Source: Agarilytica sp045430305 | GTDB lineage: Bacteria; Pseudomonadota; Gammaproteobacteria; Pseudomonadales; Cellvibrionaceae | Direction: 5' to 3' | DNA: 64,000 nucleotides | Assembly: GCA_045430305.1 (NCBI GenBank) | Contig: JAILXW010000001.1 | Span: forward strand, 868,001-932,000 | Shown here: piece by piece, positions 37,798 through 47,248 of the stretch | Position numbering within the stretch: position 1 is the stretch's first letter | How the letters are laid out: the number at the start of each line of letters is the position of its first letter | Program-made: the position numbers and the translations under genes | Notes under the pieces: generated by a model | Seen by the model: only the letters and a program-made list of their open reading frames with translations | Told to the model about the DNA's origin: nothing | The model's database searches: none

Positions 37798-38919
37798 TTA
37801 CAGTACGCCAACAGGATAGGAACCAAGGACTTTGAGATCTGCCACACACTTTTCAACCTCGGTTAAAGCCGCAGAAACTTTTGCGTCACTTATGTGACCG
37901 CTGAAATCAATAAAGAAAACATAATTCCAAGTACCGCTAGAAGACGGTCGTGTTTCTACCCGGGTAAGGTCAACACCGTGCTTATGGAAAGGCGCTAACA
38001 AGTCGTGCAATGCTCCTGGCTCGTTGCGAGTGGAAACCACAATCGATGTTTTATCGTCACCACTTGGGCCGACCTCATTCATACCGATCACTAAAAAGCG
38101 TGTCGAGTTATCGGGCCGGTCTTCAATATTTTTCGCCTGGCTTTTTAAACCATATACGTTCGCTGCAATCTCTCCTGCAATCGCCGCAGAGTTCCATTCG
38201 CCTTTTATACGCTTGGCCGCTTCAGAATTACTACTTACCGCGATACGCTCTACGTTAGGGTAATGCTCGTCTAACCATTTGCGACATTGGCCCAGCGACT
38301 GCGAATGAGAATAAACACGTGTGATGCCTTCTACTTTTGTCACATCCGAGACAAGTAAATGGTGGTGAATGCGAAGCACCACTTCACCCACAATCTTTAC
38401 ATTGCTTTCGATAAAGTTATCGAGCGTATGAGTGACAACACCTTCAGTCGAGTTTTCTACGGGAACCACACCATAATGTGCTGCTCCAGAAGCCACCTCA
38501 CGAAACACTGCATCGATTGCAGACATCGACACAGGCACCGCAGAATGGCCAAAATGTTTAAGTGCGGCCTCTTGAGTATATGTACCTTCTGGCCCCAAAT
38601 ACGCCACGTGAATAGGGTTTTCTAGCGCCAAACACGCAGACATAACCTCGCGAAACAGCCGCCCTATTTCTTCGTTACTTAGCGGGCCTTGGTTACGCTC
38701 CATGGCTCTACGCAATACCTGCGCCTCGCGTTCAGGCCGATAATAGGTGGCGGTTTCTTCAGTGTCTGAGAATGTCGCTTTCACTTTTGCAACATCCAAG
38801 GCGCACTGCGCACGCGCGCTAATCAACTCACCGAGTTTACTGTCAATGTGGTCAATTTTGTCGCGAAGCTGACCTAGTAATTCCGCTTCGCTGGCTTGTG
38901 ATTCGCTTTTTTCAGACAC
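37798..38919 (-). CDS. pheA: Chorismate mutase / prephenate dehydratase
   Basis: The bifunctional P-protein of phenylalanine synthesis, 373 residues. The N-terminal AroQ chorismate mutase helix bundle (about 12-100) is followed by the dehydratase domain (YLGPEGTYTQEAA near 107; NSTRF motif near 272) and a C-terminal ACT regulatory domain with GALHDLL and the ETRPS motif that binds phenylalanine. Feedback inhibition by phenylalanine is expected for this architecture. It lies 15 bases after gyrA and 40 bases before tyrA-aroA. Confidence 0.97.
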   Translation of the reverse strand: MSEKSESQASEAELLGQLRDKIDHIDSKLGELISARAQCALDVAKVKATFSDTEETATYYRPEREAQVLRRAMERNQGPLSNEEIGRLFREVMSACLALENPIHVAYLGPEGTYTQEAALKHFGHSAVPVSMSAIDAVFREVASGAAHYGVVPVENSTEGVVTHTLDNFIESNVKIVGEVVLRIHHHLLVSDVTKVEGITRVYSHSQSLGQCRKWLDEHYPNVERIAVSSNSEAAKRIKGEWNSAAIAGEIAANVYGLKSQAKNIEDRPDNSTRFLVIGMNEVGPSGDDKTSIVVSTRNEPGALHDLLAPFHKHGVDLTRVETRPSSSGTWNYVFFIDFSGHISDAKVSAALTEVEKCVADLKVLGSYPVGVL

Positions 38920-38934
38920 TATATATTCTCGAAC

Positions 38935-41514
38935 TTATTCCTCAGAACTCGCTTCGCCCTCGGACGCTTCGTCTTCATCGCCAAGGCTTTCTTCAACGCG
39001 CTCAATTCCGACGATATGCTCACCCTCTTTCACTTTAATGAGGCGAACACCCTGGGTATTACGGCTAAGCACTGACACTTCATCAACACGTGTACGTACT
39101 AAAGTGCCTTGGTCAGAAATCAACATAATCTCTTCGCCATCAAGCACTTGTACAGCACCCACTAAATCACCGTTACGCTCAGAGGTTTGTTGTGCAATCA
39201 CACCTTGTGCACCGCGACCTTTGGTTGGGAAGTCTGAAACTTCTGTTCGTTTACCAAAGCCATTTTCACTTACGGTTAGCACTCTGCCATTTTCTACAGG
39301 AACCACCATTGAAATAACGCTGTGGCCTTCGGCAAGTTTTATTCCTCGTACTCCGCGAGAAACTCGGCCCATGGAGCGCACTTGTTCTTCTGCGAAGCGC
39401 GCAGCTTTACCGTTAGAAGCCATCAAAATAATGTCTTGCTTGCCATCTGTAACGGTTGTTCCTACAAGGTGATCACCTTCAACCAGTTCAATCGCGCGTA
39501 AGCCTACAGAGCGTGGGCGTGCAAACTGTGTGAGAGGCGTTTTCTTCACGGTACCGTTTGAAGTCGCCATGAAAATATAATGGTCTTCATCGAACTCGCG
39601 AATCGGCAACATTGACGTTACACGTTCACCCTCTTCCAGAGGCAACAAGTTAACCATGGGGCGACCACGAGATTGGCGACCCGCCACAGGAATTTGATAA
39701 ACCTTCAACCAGAACACTTTACCGGCATTAGTGAAACAAAGAATGTAATCATGGGTACAGGCAATAAGAAGGTGCTCGACAAAGTCTTCATCTTTAACTG
39801 ACGTCGCCGCTTTACCCATGCCGCCACGACGTTGCGCTTGATAAGCATCTAGTGGCTGGCTTTTGGCATACCCGCCATGAGAAATAGTCACAACCCGATC
39901 TTCTTCTGTAATAAGGTCTTCCACAGTCAGGTCGTGTTGTGAATTTAGAATTTCGGTGCGACGCTCATCGCCGTACTCTGCAAGTATCTTTTCGAGTTCT
40001 TCTCGAATTACTTCCATGAGGCGCATTGAATTACCGAGAATTTCAAGATATTCACTGATTTGCTCTAGCTTGAGCTCGTACTCTTCAATGAGTTTTTCGT
40101 GCTCCATACCCGTTAACCGGTGTAAGCGTAATTCTAGAATCGCTTTTACCTGCGCAGCTGATAAATAATATTTACCATCTTCACTTACACCAAATTCAGG
40201 CCCTAAATCATCAGGCTTACATGCATCTGCACCAGCGCGCTCTAAATACTCATTGATCGCACCAACAGGCCAACCGCGAGTCATTAACGCTTCGCGAGCT
40301 TCGGCGGGGCTTGATGAGCTTTTAATAAGTTCAATCACTTCATCAATATTTGCGATCGCAACAGCCAAACCTTCTAGTTCATGGCCTTTTTCTCGGGCTT
40401 TTCGCAGTAAGTAGATTGTGCGACGCGTAACAACTTCACGGCGATGCTTAACAAAAAACTCAAGCATTTGCTTCAGGTTCAGAAGCTTGGGCTGGCCGTC
40501 AACCAAGGCCACTACATTGATGCCAAACACACTTTGCATTTGCGTTTGGGCATACAGGTTATTGAGCACAACATCGCCCATTTCATTTCTTTTAATTTCT
40601 ATACAAATGCGCAAACCGTCTTTGTCTGACTCGTCGCGAATTTCAGAAATACCTTCGATTTTCTTGTCTTTAACTAGTTCGGCGATTTTTTCAATCAAGC
40701 GCGCTTTGTTAACTTGGTAAGGAATTTCATGAACAAGAATACTTTCGCGGCCAGTTTTTTCGTTGGTAACAACTTCTGCACGAGCGCGAATGTAAATACG
40801 ACCACGGCCTGTTCGGTAGGCTTGTAAAATACCTGCGCGACCATTAATGATGCCGGCGGTCGGGAAATCTGGACCAGGAATAATTTCCATTAACTCGTCT
40901 ATCGACGCTTCTGGCTGGTCAATGAGGTGAATACAGGCTTTTACGACTTCCGTCAGGTTGTGTGGCGGAATGTTCGTTGCCATACCTACAGCGATACCGG
41001 AAGAACCATTTACTAGCAGGTTAGGTACTCGCGTGGGCAATACTGCTGGGATTTGCTCTGTATCGTCATAGTTCGGAACAAAGTCGACGGTTTCTTTTTC
41101 AAGATCAGCCAACAGTTCGTGCGATATTTTGGCCATACGCACTTCGGTATAACGCATCGCTGCTGCGCTATCGCCATCAATGGAACCGAAGTTACCCTGC
41201 CCATCTACCAACATGTAGCGCAAGGAAAATGGCTGAGCCATTCGTACGATAGTGTCATATACAGCGGTATCACCATGTGGGTGATATTTACCGATCACGT
41301 CACCAACAACACGAGCCGATTTTTTGTAAGCCTTGTTCCAGTCGTTGTTGAGCTCGCTCATTGCAAAGAGCACGCGACGATGCACGGGCTTTAAGCCATC
41401 GCGCACGTCAGGCAATGCACGCCCCACAATTACACTCATGGCATAATCGAGGTAGCTTTGTTTGAGTTCGTCTTCAATGTTGACCGGGAGGATTTCTTTA
41501 GCTATTTCACCCAT
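38935..41514 (-). CDS. gyrA: DNA gyrase subunit A
   Basis: GyrA, 859 residues, the breakage-reunion subunit of DNA gyrase, which introduces negative supercoils with GyrB. The catalytic tyrosine is in AAMRYTE. The quinolone-determining region reads HPHGDTAVYD, with Thr in the place of E. coli Ser83, as is natural in Pseudomonas. The C-terminal beta-pinwheel contains the GyrA box (QRRGGMGK). The C-terminus is a short acidic tail. It leads a gyrA-pheA-tyrA/aroA gene series and is divergent from mtaD. Confidence 0.98.
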   Translation of the reverse strand: MGEIAKEILPVNIEDELKQSYLDYAMSVIVGRALPDVRDGLKPVHRRVLFAMSELNNDWNKAYKKSARVVGDVIGKYHPHGDTAVYDTIVRMAQPFSLRYMLVDGQGNFGSIDGDSAAAMRYTEVRMAKISHELLADLEKETVDFVPNYDDTEQIPAVLPTRVPNLLVNGSSGIAVGMATNIPPHNLTEVVKACIHLIDQPEASIDELMEIIPGPDFPTAGIINGRAGILQAYRTGRGRIYIRARAEVVTNEKTGRESILVHEIPYQVNKARLIEKIAELVKDKKIEGISEIRDESDKDGLRICIEIKRNEMGDVVLNNLYAQTQMQSVFGINVVALVDGQPKLLNLKQMLEFFVKHRREVVTRRTIYLLRKAREKGHELEGLAVAIANIDEVIELIKSSSSPAEAREALMTRGWPVGAINEYLERAGADACKPDDLGPEFGVSEDGKYYLSAAQVKAILELRLHRLTGMEHEKLIEEYELKLEQISEYLEILGNSMRLMEVIREELEKILAEYGDERRTEILNSQHDLTVEDLITEEDRVVTISHGGYAKSQPLDAYQAQRRGGMGKAATSVKDEDFVEHLLIACTHDYILCFTNAGKVFWLKVYQIPVAGRQSRGRPMVNLLPLEEGERVTSMLPIREFDEDHYIFMATSNGTVKKTPLTQFARPRSVGLRAIELVEGDHLVGTTVTDGKQDIILMASNGKAARFAEEQVRSMGRVSRGVRGIKLAEGHSVISMVVPVENGRVLTVSENGFGKRTEVSDFPTKGRGAQGVIAQQTSERNGDLVGAVQVLDGEEIMLISDQGTLVRTRVDEVSVLSRNTQGVRLIKVKEGEHIVGIERVEESLGDEDEASEGEASSEE

Positions 41515-41546
41515 GCAGTTCTGGCATTCCTGTAAGTTTTGAAATT

Positions 41547-41575
41547 ATTGTAGGTACAGAGTTGTAGTGTGTTTA
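41547..41575 (-). promoter_or_regulatory. Candidate sigma-70 promoter of gyrA
   Basis: On the minus strand TAAACA (41570-41575) and TACAAT (41547-41552) are spaced by 17 bases, and the -10 lies about 30 bases before the gyrA start. The hexamers match the consensus in 4 and 5 of 6 positions. Seen by eye only. Confidence 0.4.
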
Positions 41576-41754
41576 CGTATTAGGCCGAGAGGGACACGCA
41601 AGGCTCATTATTTGACCTGCTTAATCGCGAAATTCTACCATAAAAATCAGTACGATAGGCAGCCAACAGCTGCTTTTTAGGCCGCTAAACTTAAGATTTT
41701 TCGAGCCCAGGCTTTTGCCGCTATACTGAGCGGCGTCGCAGTGGGGAGTTCAGA

Positions 41755-43116
41755 ATGCAAAACAGCCAAAACAACGATAAAGCTGATCAAAATACAAACA
41801 AAAAAATGATCGATTTCATTATCAAAGCCTCATGGATCATACCTGTCGTTCCGCAATCGCGCGTTTTAGAAAACTGTGCCATCGCGCTGAACGGCGACAC
41901 CATCATCGACATTGGCCTACCTCACGAGATTGACGCCCGCTACGAAGCCAAAACTGACCTCGACCTGAAAGGCCACGCCCTCATTCCCGGTTTTATCAAC
42001 ACCCATGGTCATGCTGCCATGACGCTGCTACGAGGCTATGCCGATGACAAAAGCTTAATGGACTGGCTCCCAAACTACATTTGGCCGGCAGAGCAGCGCT
42101 GGGTAAACGATCGTTTTGTCGCCGACGGCACAAGGCTCGCCATTGCCGAAATGCTTTTGAGTGGCACCACATGCTTTTCTGACATGTATTTTTTCCCAGA
42201 GGAAGTCGCAAGCGTTGCGCTTGAAGCTGGAATACGCGCTCAGCTCACCTTTCCGATTTTGGACTTTCCCACCATCTGGGCAAACGGCCCAGATGAATAT
42301 CTGCGCAAGGGTGTCGCGCTGCATGACCAGTTTCGAGCAAACCCTTTGATAAAAGTCGGGTTCGGCCCACACGCGCCTTACACCGTTTCTGACGAACCAC
42401 TCAAACGTATCGTCACATACGCAGAAGAGCTACAAGCTCCAATACAAATACACTTACACGAAACGGCGACAGAAATTAAAACAGCCACCGAACAATCTGG
42501 CCGCAGACCCATTGAACGCTTACATGAACTCGGCTTATTCACCCCGCTCACCCAGTGCGTTCATATGACCCAGCTAGAAGAAAGCGAAATTAACCTGCTT
42601 AGCGATACCGGCGCACATGTTGTGCATTGCCCCGAGTCAAACCTCAAGCTTGCTAGTGGCATTTGCCCCACCGCCAAGCTTTTAGATATGGGCATCAACG
42701 TATGCCTCGGCACCGACGGCGCAGCCAGCAACAATGATTTAGACTTAAGTGGCGATATGCGCACTGCAGCACTAATAGGTAAAATCGCCGCAAATGATGC
42801 CAGCGCTATTGATGCTATGACAGCACTAGAAATGGCAACAATCAATGGCGCGAAAGCCATGGGCATGGAAAACACCATTGGCTCACTTGAAATAGGCAAG
42901 AAAGCAGATTTAATTGCCGTTGATTTAAACGGCCTACAACACAAACCTTTATACGACCCAATTAGCCAGTTGGTGTACACATCTATCGGCCACAAAATTG
43001 CGCACTCTTGGGTAAATGGAAGACAGCTAGTAAAAGACTTCCAATTGCAAACACTGGACACAACAGCGATTAAAAGCAACGCGCGCCGCTGGCAAGTTAA
43101 AATGTCCAACGACTAA
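41755..43116 (+). CDS. mtaD: 5-methylthioadenosine/S-adenosylhomocysteine deaminase
   Basis: An amidohydrolase of 453 residues. The metal-binding motifs are FINTHGHAAMT, the central IHLHETATE with its histidines, and the final Asp in TDGAASNNDLDL. Family members in this genomic place (PA3170 in Pseudomonas, next to ubiG and mupP) deaminate methylthioadenosine to methylthioinosine in a methionine salvage route. The N-terminal 17 residues are a polar tail. The start has a clear GGGGAG ribosome site. The next gene, ubiG, begins 14 bases after it. Confidence 0.93.
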   Translation: MQNSQNNDKADQNTNKKMIDFIIKASWIIPVVPQSRVLENCAIALNGDTIIDIGLPHEIDARYEAKTDLDLKGHALIPGFINTHGHAAMTLLRGYADDKSLMDWLPNYIWPAEQRWVNDRFVADGTRLAIAEMLLSGTTCFSDMYFFPEEVASVALEAGIRAQLTFPILDFPTIWANGPDEYLRKGVALHDQFRANPLIKVGFGPHAPYTVSDEPLKRIVTYAEELQAPIQIHLHETATEIKTATEQSGRRPIERLHELGLFTPLTQCVHMTQLEESEINLLSDTGAHVVHCPESNLKLASGICPTAKLLDMGINVCLGTDGAASNNDLDLSGDMRTAALIGKIAANDASAIDAMTALEMATINGAKAMGMENTIGSLEIGKKADLIAVDLNGLQHKPLYDPISQLVYTSIGHKIAHSWVNGRQLVKDFQLQTLDTTAIKSNARRWQVKMSND

Positions 43117-43130
43117 CTATCGCAAAAACT

Positions 43131-43847
43131 ATGAGCGACACGATGACAACTAACGTTGACCCAAAAGAAATTGAAAAATTCGAGCGTATGGCCGGCCGCT
43201 GGTGGGATCCAGAAGGTGATTTTAAACCGCTGCATGACATGAACCCTGTGCGGGCAAACTATATTGACCAACGGGCCGCAGTTGCAGAAAAAACGTTACT
43301 AGATATAGGTTGCGGCGGCGGCATTTTAACGGAAGCCATGGCGCTTCGCGGTGCCAATGTAACCGGTATCGACATGGGCGAAGCCCCTTTAGAAGTAGCA
43401 AAGCTGCACAAGCTAGAGCGTTCGCTTAACATCGATTACCAACATACAAACGCAGAATCATTTGCTGACAAGAATGCTGCTAGCTTCGATGTAGTGACTT
43501 GTCTAGAAATGCTTGAGCACGTACCAAGCCCCGCTAGTGTCATTCACTCTTGCAAAACGCTTTGCAAGCCCGGCGGCGATATCTTTTTTTCTACCATAAA
43601 TCGCAACGCAAAATCATACGCCTTCGCCATACTTGGCGCAGAATATATTCTGGGTTTACTCCCTAAAGGCACTCATGAATACAAAAAATTTATTCGCCCA
43701 TCTGAGCTAAGCGCTTGGGTACGAGAAGCAGGTCTAGAATTGGTCGATGTGAGCGGCATTACATACAACCCAATCTTCAAACAGTTTAAAATTGATGCGC
43801 ACGATGTAGGTGTTAATTATATCGTTCACGCGAAAAGACCGAATTAA
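43131..43847 (+). CDS. ubiG: Ubiquinone biosynthesis O-methyltransferase
   Basis: UbiG, 238 residues, an SAM-dependent methyltransferase that performs both O-methylation steps of ubiquinone synthesis. SAM-binding motif LLDIGCGGG, then the family signature GRWWDPEG near the N-terminus, CLEMLEHVP, and the membrane-binding insert region near SYAFAILGAEYILGLLPKGTHEYKKF. The start at 43131 gives MSDTM; the ATG at 43143 is also possible. It is in the mtaD-ubiG-mupP-yciK series. Confidence 0.97.
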   Translation: MSDTMTTNVDPKEIEKFERMAGRWWDPEGDFKPLHDMNPVRANYIDQRAAVAEKTLLDIGCGGGILTEAMALRGANVTGIDMGEAPLEVAKLHKLERSLNIDYQHTNAESFADKNAASFDVVTCLEMLEHVPSPASVIHSCKTLCKPGGDIFFSTINRNAKSYAFAILGAEYILGLLPKGTHEYKKFIRPSELSAWVREAGLELVDVSGITYNPIFKQFKIDAHDVGVNYIVHAKRPN

Positions 43848-43866
43848 CTAGGCCCCCTGACATTTA

Positions 43867-44532
43867 ATGACTTTACACGCTGTTTTCTTTGACTTAGATG
43901 GCACACTGCTAGATACCGCGCCAGACCTCGCCAAAGCCCTAAATAAATTATTACAAACAAAAAATAAATCACCCCTACCCGAAGATGATATACGACGTGT
44001 AGTTTCTGACGGGGCCTATGCGATGTTGAAGCTGGGTTTTGGTGTGGAACGGGATCACCCCGATACAGCGCAACTTCGCCAGGAATTATTGGATTTTTAT
44101 TTAAGCGATTTAAGCTCCGAAACCGAATATTTTCCTGGGCTTAAAGACCTCTTAATTCAACTCAGCAAACATAATATTCGCTGGGGCATAGTAACCAACA
44201 AGCCTGAAGTTTATGCACAACCCTTGATTGACAGTTTTGATTTTCCCTCTGCCCCGGTATGTTTGATTTGCCCTGAAAATGTAACACACCGAAAACCACA
44301 CCCAGAACCACTGGAGCTGGCTTGCAAAATCGGAGAGTGTGAACCAAGCGCCGCTATTTATGTAGGTGACCACATACGTGACATACAGTGCGGATTAAAC
44401 GCGGGACTGCATACAATTGCAGTGAATTATGGCTATATTAATGAAGGCGATAGCGCACACGACTGGCAAGCCCACCACGTGGCGGAACACGGCAACGAAC
44501 TTTGGCCAATAGTGCGACAGTATTTAAACTAG
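43867..44532 (+). CDS. mupP: N-acetylmuramic acid 6-phosphate phosphatase (HAD family)
   Basis: A HAD-superfamily phosphatase of 221 residues. Motif I is FDLDGTLLDT (nucleophile Asp), motif II is VTNKPE, and motif IV is VGDHIRD. By sequence alone it could be called phosphoglycolate phosphatase (gph). The position between ubiG and yciK matches MupP of Pseudomonas, which removes the phosphate of MurNAc-6-P in cell-wall recycling, so this name is preferred. It lies 19 bases after ubiG. Confidence 0.85.
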   Translation: MTLHAVFFDLDGTLLDTAPDLAKALNKLLQTKNKSPLPEDDIRRVVSDGAYAMLKLGFGVERDHPDTAQLRQELLDFYLSDLSSETEYFPGLKDLLIQLSKHNIRWGIVTNKPEVYAQPLIDSFDFPSAPVCLICPENVTHRKPHPEPLELACKIGECEPSAAIYVGDHIRDIQCGLNAGLHTIAVNYGYINEGDSAHDWQAHHVAEHGNELWPIVRQYLN

Positions 44533-44556
44533 CACTTGATCTAACTAGGAATTCTT

Positions 44557-45324
44557 ATGCTAGACAAACAATTTTTCGAACAATACCAAGCTGACAACAA
44601 TTTACTAAAAGATAAAATCATTTTAGTTACCGGCGCAGGTGACGGCATTGGTCGCACAGCTGCACTCACTTTCGCGAAACACGGGGCCACGGTGATTTTA
44701 CTTGGGCGCACGCTGCAAAAGCTCGAAGCTGTGTACGACGAAATTGAAAATAAGGGTTACGCGCAACCGGCAATTTTTCCGATGAATTTAGAAGGCGCCA
44801 GTGAGCACGACTATGAAGCCATGTTCGACACCTTAAACAATGAGTTTTCACATATAGACGGCATTCTTCATAACGCCAGCGAACTTGGCCCACGCACACC
44901 CATTGCGCAATACCCAGTGGGCGAATGGCAAAAAATTCTACAAGTGAATTTAACCGCCCCCTACATGATGACAAAATCTTTATTGCCATTACTGGAAAAT
45001 TCAAAAGGCGCTAGCGTTATCTATACAAGCTCTTCCGTGGGAAGAAAAGGCCGCTCATTCTGGGGCGCTTATGCTGTTGCAAAAGCGGGCTGTGAAAATT
45101 TGATGCAAACCCTTGCTGACGAATACGACGGCAACGGAAACATTCGATTTAACTCCATTAACCCCGGCGCCACTCGCACAAACATGCGCGCCGCGGCCTA
45201 CCCGGCAGAAGCCCCATCAACCGTAGTGACACCAGAAGAAATCATGACACCTTATTTGTACCTGATGGGGGATGACAGCAAAGAAGTAAATGGCGCGCAA
45301 GTGGATGCACAACCTAAAACATAA
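44557..45324 (+). CDS. yciK: YciK-family short-chain dehydrogenase
   Basis: A 255-residue short-chain dehydrogenase/reductase. The NAD(P)-binding TGAGDGIGR is near residue 27, the NAS segment in LHNASELG, and the catalytic Ser-Tyr-Lys set in YTSSSVG and YAVAKAG. It belongs to the YciK group (PA3173 equivalent), whose substrate is not known. It closes the mtaD-ubiG-mupP-yciK series, 24 bases after mupP. Confidence 0.9.
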   Translation: MLDKQFFEQYQADNNLLKDKIILVTGAGDGIGRTAALTFAKHGATVILLGRTLQKLEAVYDEIENKGYAQPAIFPMNLEGASEHDYEAMFDTLNNEFSHIDGILHNASELGPRTPIAQYPVGEWQKILQVNLTAPYMMTKSLLPLLENSKGASVIYTSSSVGRKGRSFWGAYAVAKAGCENLMQTLADEYDGNGNIRFNSINPGATRTNMRAAAYPAEAPSTVVTPEEIMTPYLYLMGDDSKEVNGAQVDAQPKT

Positions 45325-45461
45325 AATCGAGTGACACACCAGAACCCACCTGAGGCGCTTTTTTCGATGATTGCAGGAATTTCACGTTATCGAGTCAACC
45401 GCTAAAATCGCAAGCACGATAATCAACGCTTAAGCTCACCAAAAATAAATTTCAGCTCGAA

Positions 45462-45493
45462 TGCACGAGGTAAATTATTATTTATCTCGTGCA
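45462..45493. repeat. Inverted repeat between convergent genes
   Basis: TGCACGAGGTAAAT and ATTTATCTCGTGCA form a 14-bp stem (one G-T pair) with a 4-base loop, between yciK and the convergent esterase gene. On the plus strand it is followed by GTAAAAAAAC, not a T-run, so it is not a standard terminator. It may still stop transcription from both sides. Confidence 0.55.
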
Positions 45494-45589
45494 GTAAAAA
45501 AACTTGTGATCGATACAGATAAAGAACACAACCGGAAACAAAAAACTAGCAATCAAACAAGCGGAGATTAACTCCACTTATTAAGATTT

Positions 45590-47248
45590 CTAATTACACT
45601 CACCCAAGCGCCAACTTTGGCCGCCGTCTATCGAATAAAGGCTGCTTTGGCTCCAGGTAGAACCGGGCACCAATTCATCACTCCCTACAGCAAAGTACTC
45701 TTGGGCAAAATAACTGCCGCTGCTGTAAGCTCGCCCACTATTCTTGTGGCTATAGTTGTACGTCGAATATGACTCACAAGCCGTTGGTGTCGGTGTCGGG
45801 GTTGGCGTCGGCGTCGGAGTTGGCGTCGGAGTTGGAGTCGGCGTTGGCGTCGGCGTTGGAGTCGGAGTCGGAGTCGGAGTCGGAGTCGGAGTCGGAGTCG
45901 GAGTCGGAGTCGGCGTTGGCGTTGGCGTTGGCGTTGGCGTTGGCGTTGGCGTTGGCGTTGGCGTTGGTGTTGGCGTTGGTGTCGGAGTCGGAGTCGGAGT
46001 CGGTGTTATTTCAATATCCGTTGTCGCAATAACAACATCACTTTGCACTGATTCGTTGTCACTTCTATCGGTAGCAGATACCGAAACACTGTAACTTGTA
46101 TTCGACTGTAAACCTTCAATACTTGCGCTTGGTTCTTCACTCAACGAATAAAGTTCGTTATCCAAATACACGCTGTAAAAATCAAGATCTCTGTCACCCA
46201 CCGCTGACCAAGTAATTGAAATACTGTCATCGCTAGTGTCAACAATTTCAATATTTTGTGGAACTGCTGGCGGCGTGATATCAGGCTCTCGATCTACTCT
46301 ACGATTATTATCAAAAAAGAATTTAGAAACAAAAGCGGGGTAATCCACAGTGGTGTGGTTTGTAAAGCTGCCACCAGAACTATCATCACCGGCGGGCCAT
46401 GAATGCCCCATTCGACTAATAATTATTTTTGAAACGCGTACACCCTCTTCGTCGCTCCAAGTTTCTTCATCACCGCCACCAGGAATCGTACTGGTAGATG
46501 CATCTTTTGTTGCACCGTACACATTTGCCATTGCTGCCGCGTCAAGATCTGCATAAGCCACACCAACTGTGTAATCTGAAGTACCGTGAATAACCGATGT
46601 CAGCTGCGTTTCAAACGATGCCCCATTGCCGCTGTTTGCGAAACTACGACACGTTTGCGCAACACTCTCTGGGGTATAGCCTGTTGGTGGTCGGCCAGTT
46701 TGATACGCCGATGTACCAAGTGCTGGCCCTGCGTTTATTGCGATACCGGCAAAAATTTCGGGAGCCAAGCACCCCATTACAAATGTTTCACCACCGCCAG
46801 AGGAAAGACCTGAAATGTAAACCTGAGAGGCATCAATATTGAAGGCTGTATTGGTAATTAAGCTGGTTGCCAAGGCTGCTAGGTTATCGTCGTGGCCACC
46901 GGGAGCTGTTGCACTATGGTTGCTACCGTAATAATCCCAACACCCCGCAATTACACCGCCATTGGGTGCCGCAGGTGCCGCGATGACCATGCCATACTGG
47001 TCGGCCTCATCTTGCCAACTCCAATTGTCGCGCACGGTTTCGTTCGATTGTCCGCATCCGTGCAATGAAATCATCAACGCGCGCTTGCCCGTCTTGGTTG
47101 TTGTACTCGGTGTATAAAGATGCACTTGCATACCAGCCAAACTCGATTCTGTAACCCAAGCCCCTTCTACGGCCTGAGCATTTGCATACGACGCACCCAA
47201 TAAGGTTAATAGAGAAAAGCTTAAAGATTTGATGATGCGCACGTGCAT
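45590..47248 (-). CDS. Secreted PHB-depolymerase-like esterase with FN3, Pro-Thr linker and C-terminal domain
   Basis: A secreted multidomain hydrolase of about 552 residues. Order: signal peptide (cleavage likely after YANA), an esterase domain of the PHB depolymerase/LpqC family (about 30-320), a fibronectin type III domain (about 330-410), a 75-residue Pro-Thr linker, and a C-terminal domain of about 60 residues with two cysteines and the NYSHKNSGRAY pattern found at the end of extracellular depolymerases and related enzymes. The nucleophile is in GLSSGGG, the oxyanion region LHGCGQ, and a late histidine in RMGHSWP. It may act on polyhydroxyalkanoates or on ester bonds in plant polymers (feruloyl or acetyl esters); the sequence does not decide. 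The start at 47248 is chosen for its GAGG site and signal peptide; the frame extends 9 codons upstream. Confidence 0.88.
   Translation of the reverse strand: MHVRIIKSLSFSLLTLLGASYANAQAVEGAWVTESSLAGMQVHLYTPSTTTKTGKRALMISLHGCGQSNETVRDNWSWQDEADQYGMVIAAPAAPNGGVIAGCWDYYGSNHSATAPGGHDDNLAALATSLITNTAFNIDASQVYISGLSSGGGETFVMGCLAPEIFAGIAINAGPALGTSAYQTGRPPTGYTPESVAQTCRSFANSGNGASFETQLTSVIHGTSDYTVGVAYADLDAAAMANVYGATKDASTSTIPGGGDEETWSDEEGVRVSKIIISRMGHSWPAGDDSSGGSFTNHTTVDYPAFVSKFFFDNNRRVDREPDITPPAVPQNIEIVDTSDDSISITWSAVGDRDLDFYSVYLDNELYSLSEEPSASIEGLQSNTSYSVSVSATDRSDNESVQSDVVIATTDIEITPTPTPTPTPTPTPTPTPTPTPTPTPTPTPTPTPTPTPTPTPTPTPTPTPTPTPTPTPTPTPTPTPTPTPTPTPTACESYSTYNYSHKNSGRAYSSGSYFAQEYFAVGSDELVPGSTWSQSSLYSIDGGQSWRLGECN
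45782..46006 (-). repeat. Hexanucleotide repeat coding for a 75-residue Pro-Thr linker
   Basis: On the plus strand the unit is GGNGTN repeated 37 times without interruption. Third positions vary in blocks: about nine GGAGTC in a row, later about nine GGCGTT in a row. Every unit encodes Pro-Thr on the minus strand. As six bases is two codons, unit gain or loss keeps the frame. Confidence 0.97.

Noticed and set aside
42561..43109. A 182-codon minus-strand frame inside mtaD
   Set aside because: It is antisense to a conserved enzyme with intact metal motifs, has no ribosome site and no recognisable domain.
45782..46006. A CRISPR-like repeat array
   Set aside because: The unit is only six bases, without spacers, and codes for Pro-Thr in frame.
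45756..46094. Plus-strand open frames of Val-Gly or Glu-Ser/Ala-Leu repeats opposite the esterase
   Set aside because: They are the antisense reading of the Pro-Thr hexamer repeat; any repeat without stops gives such frames in several phases.
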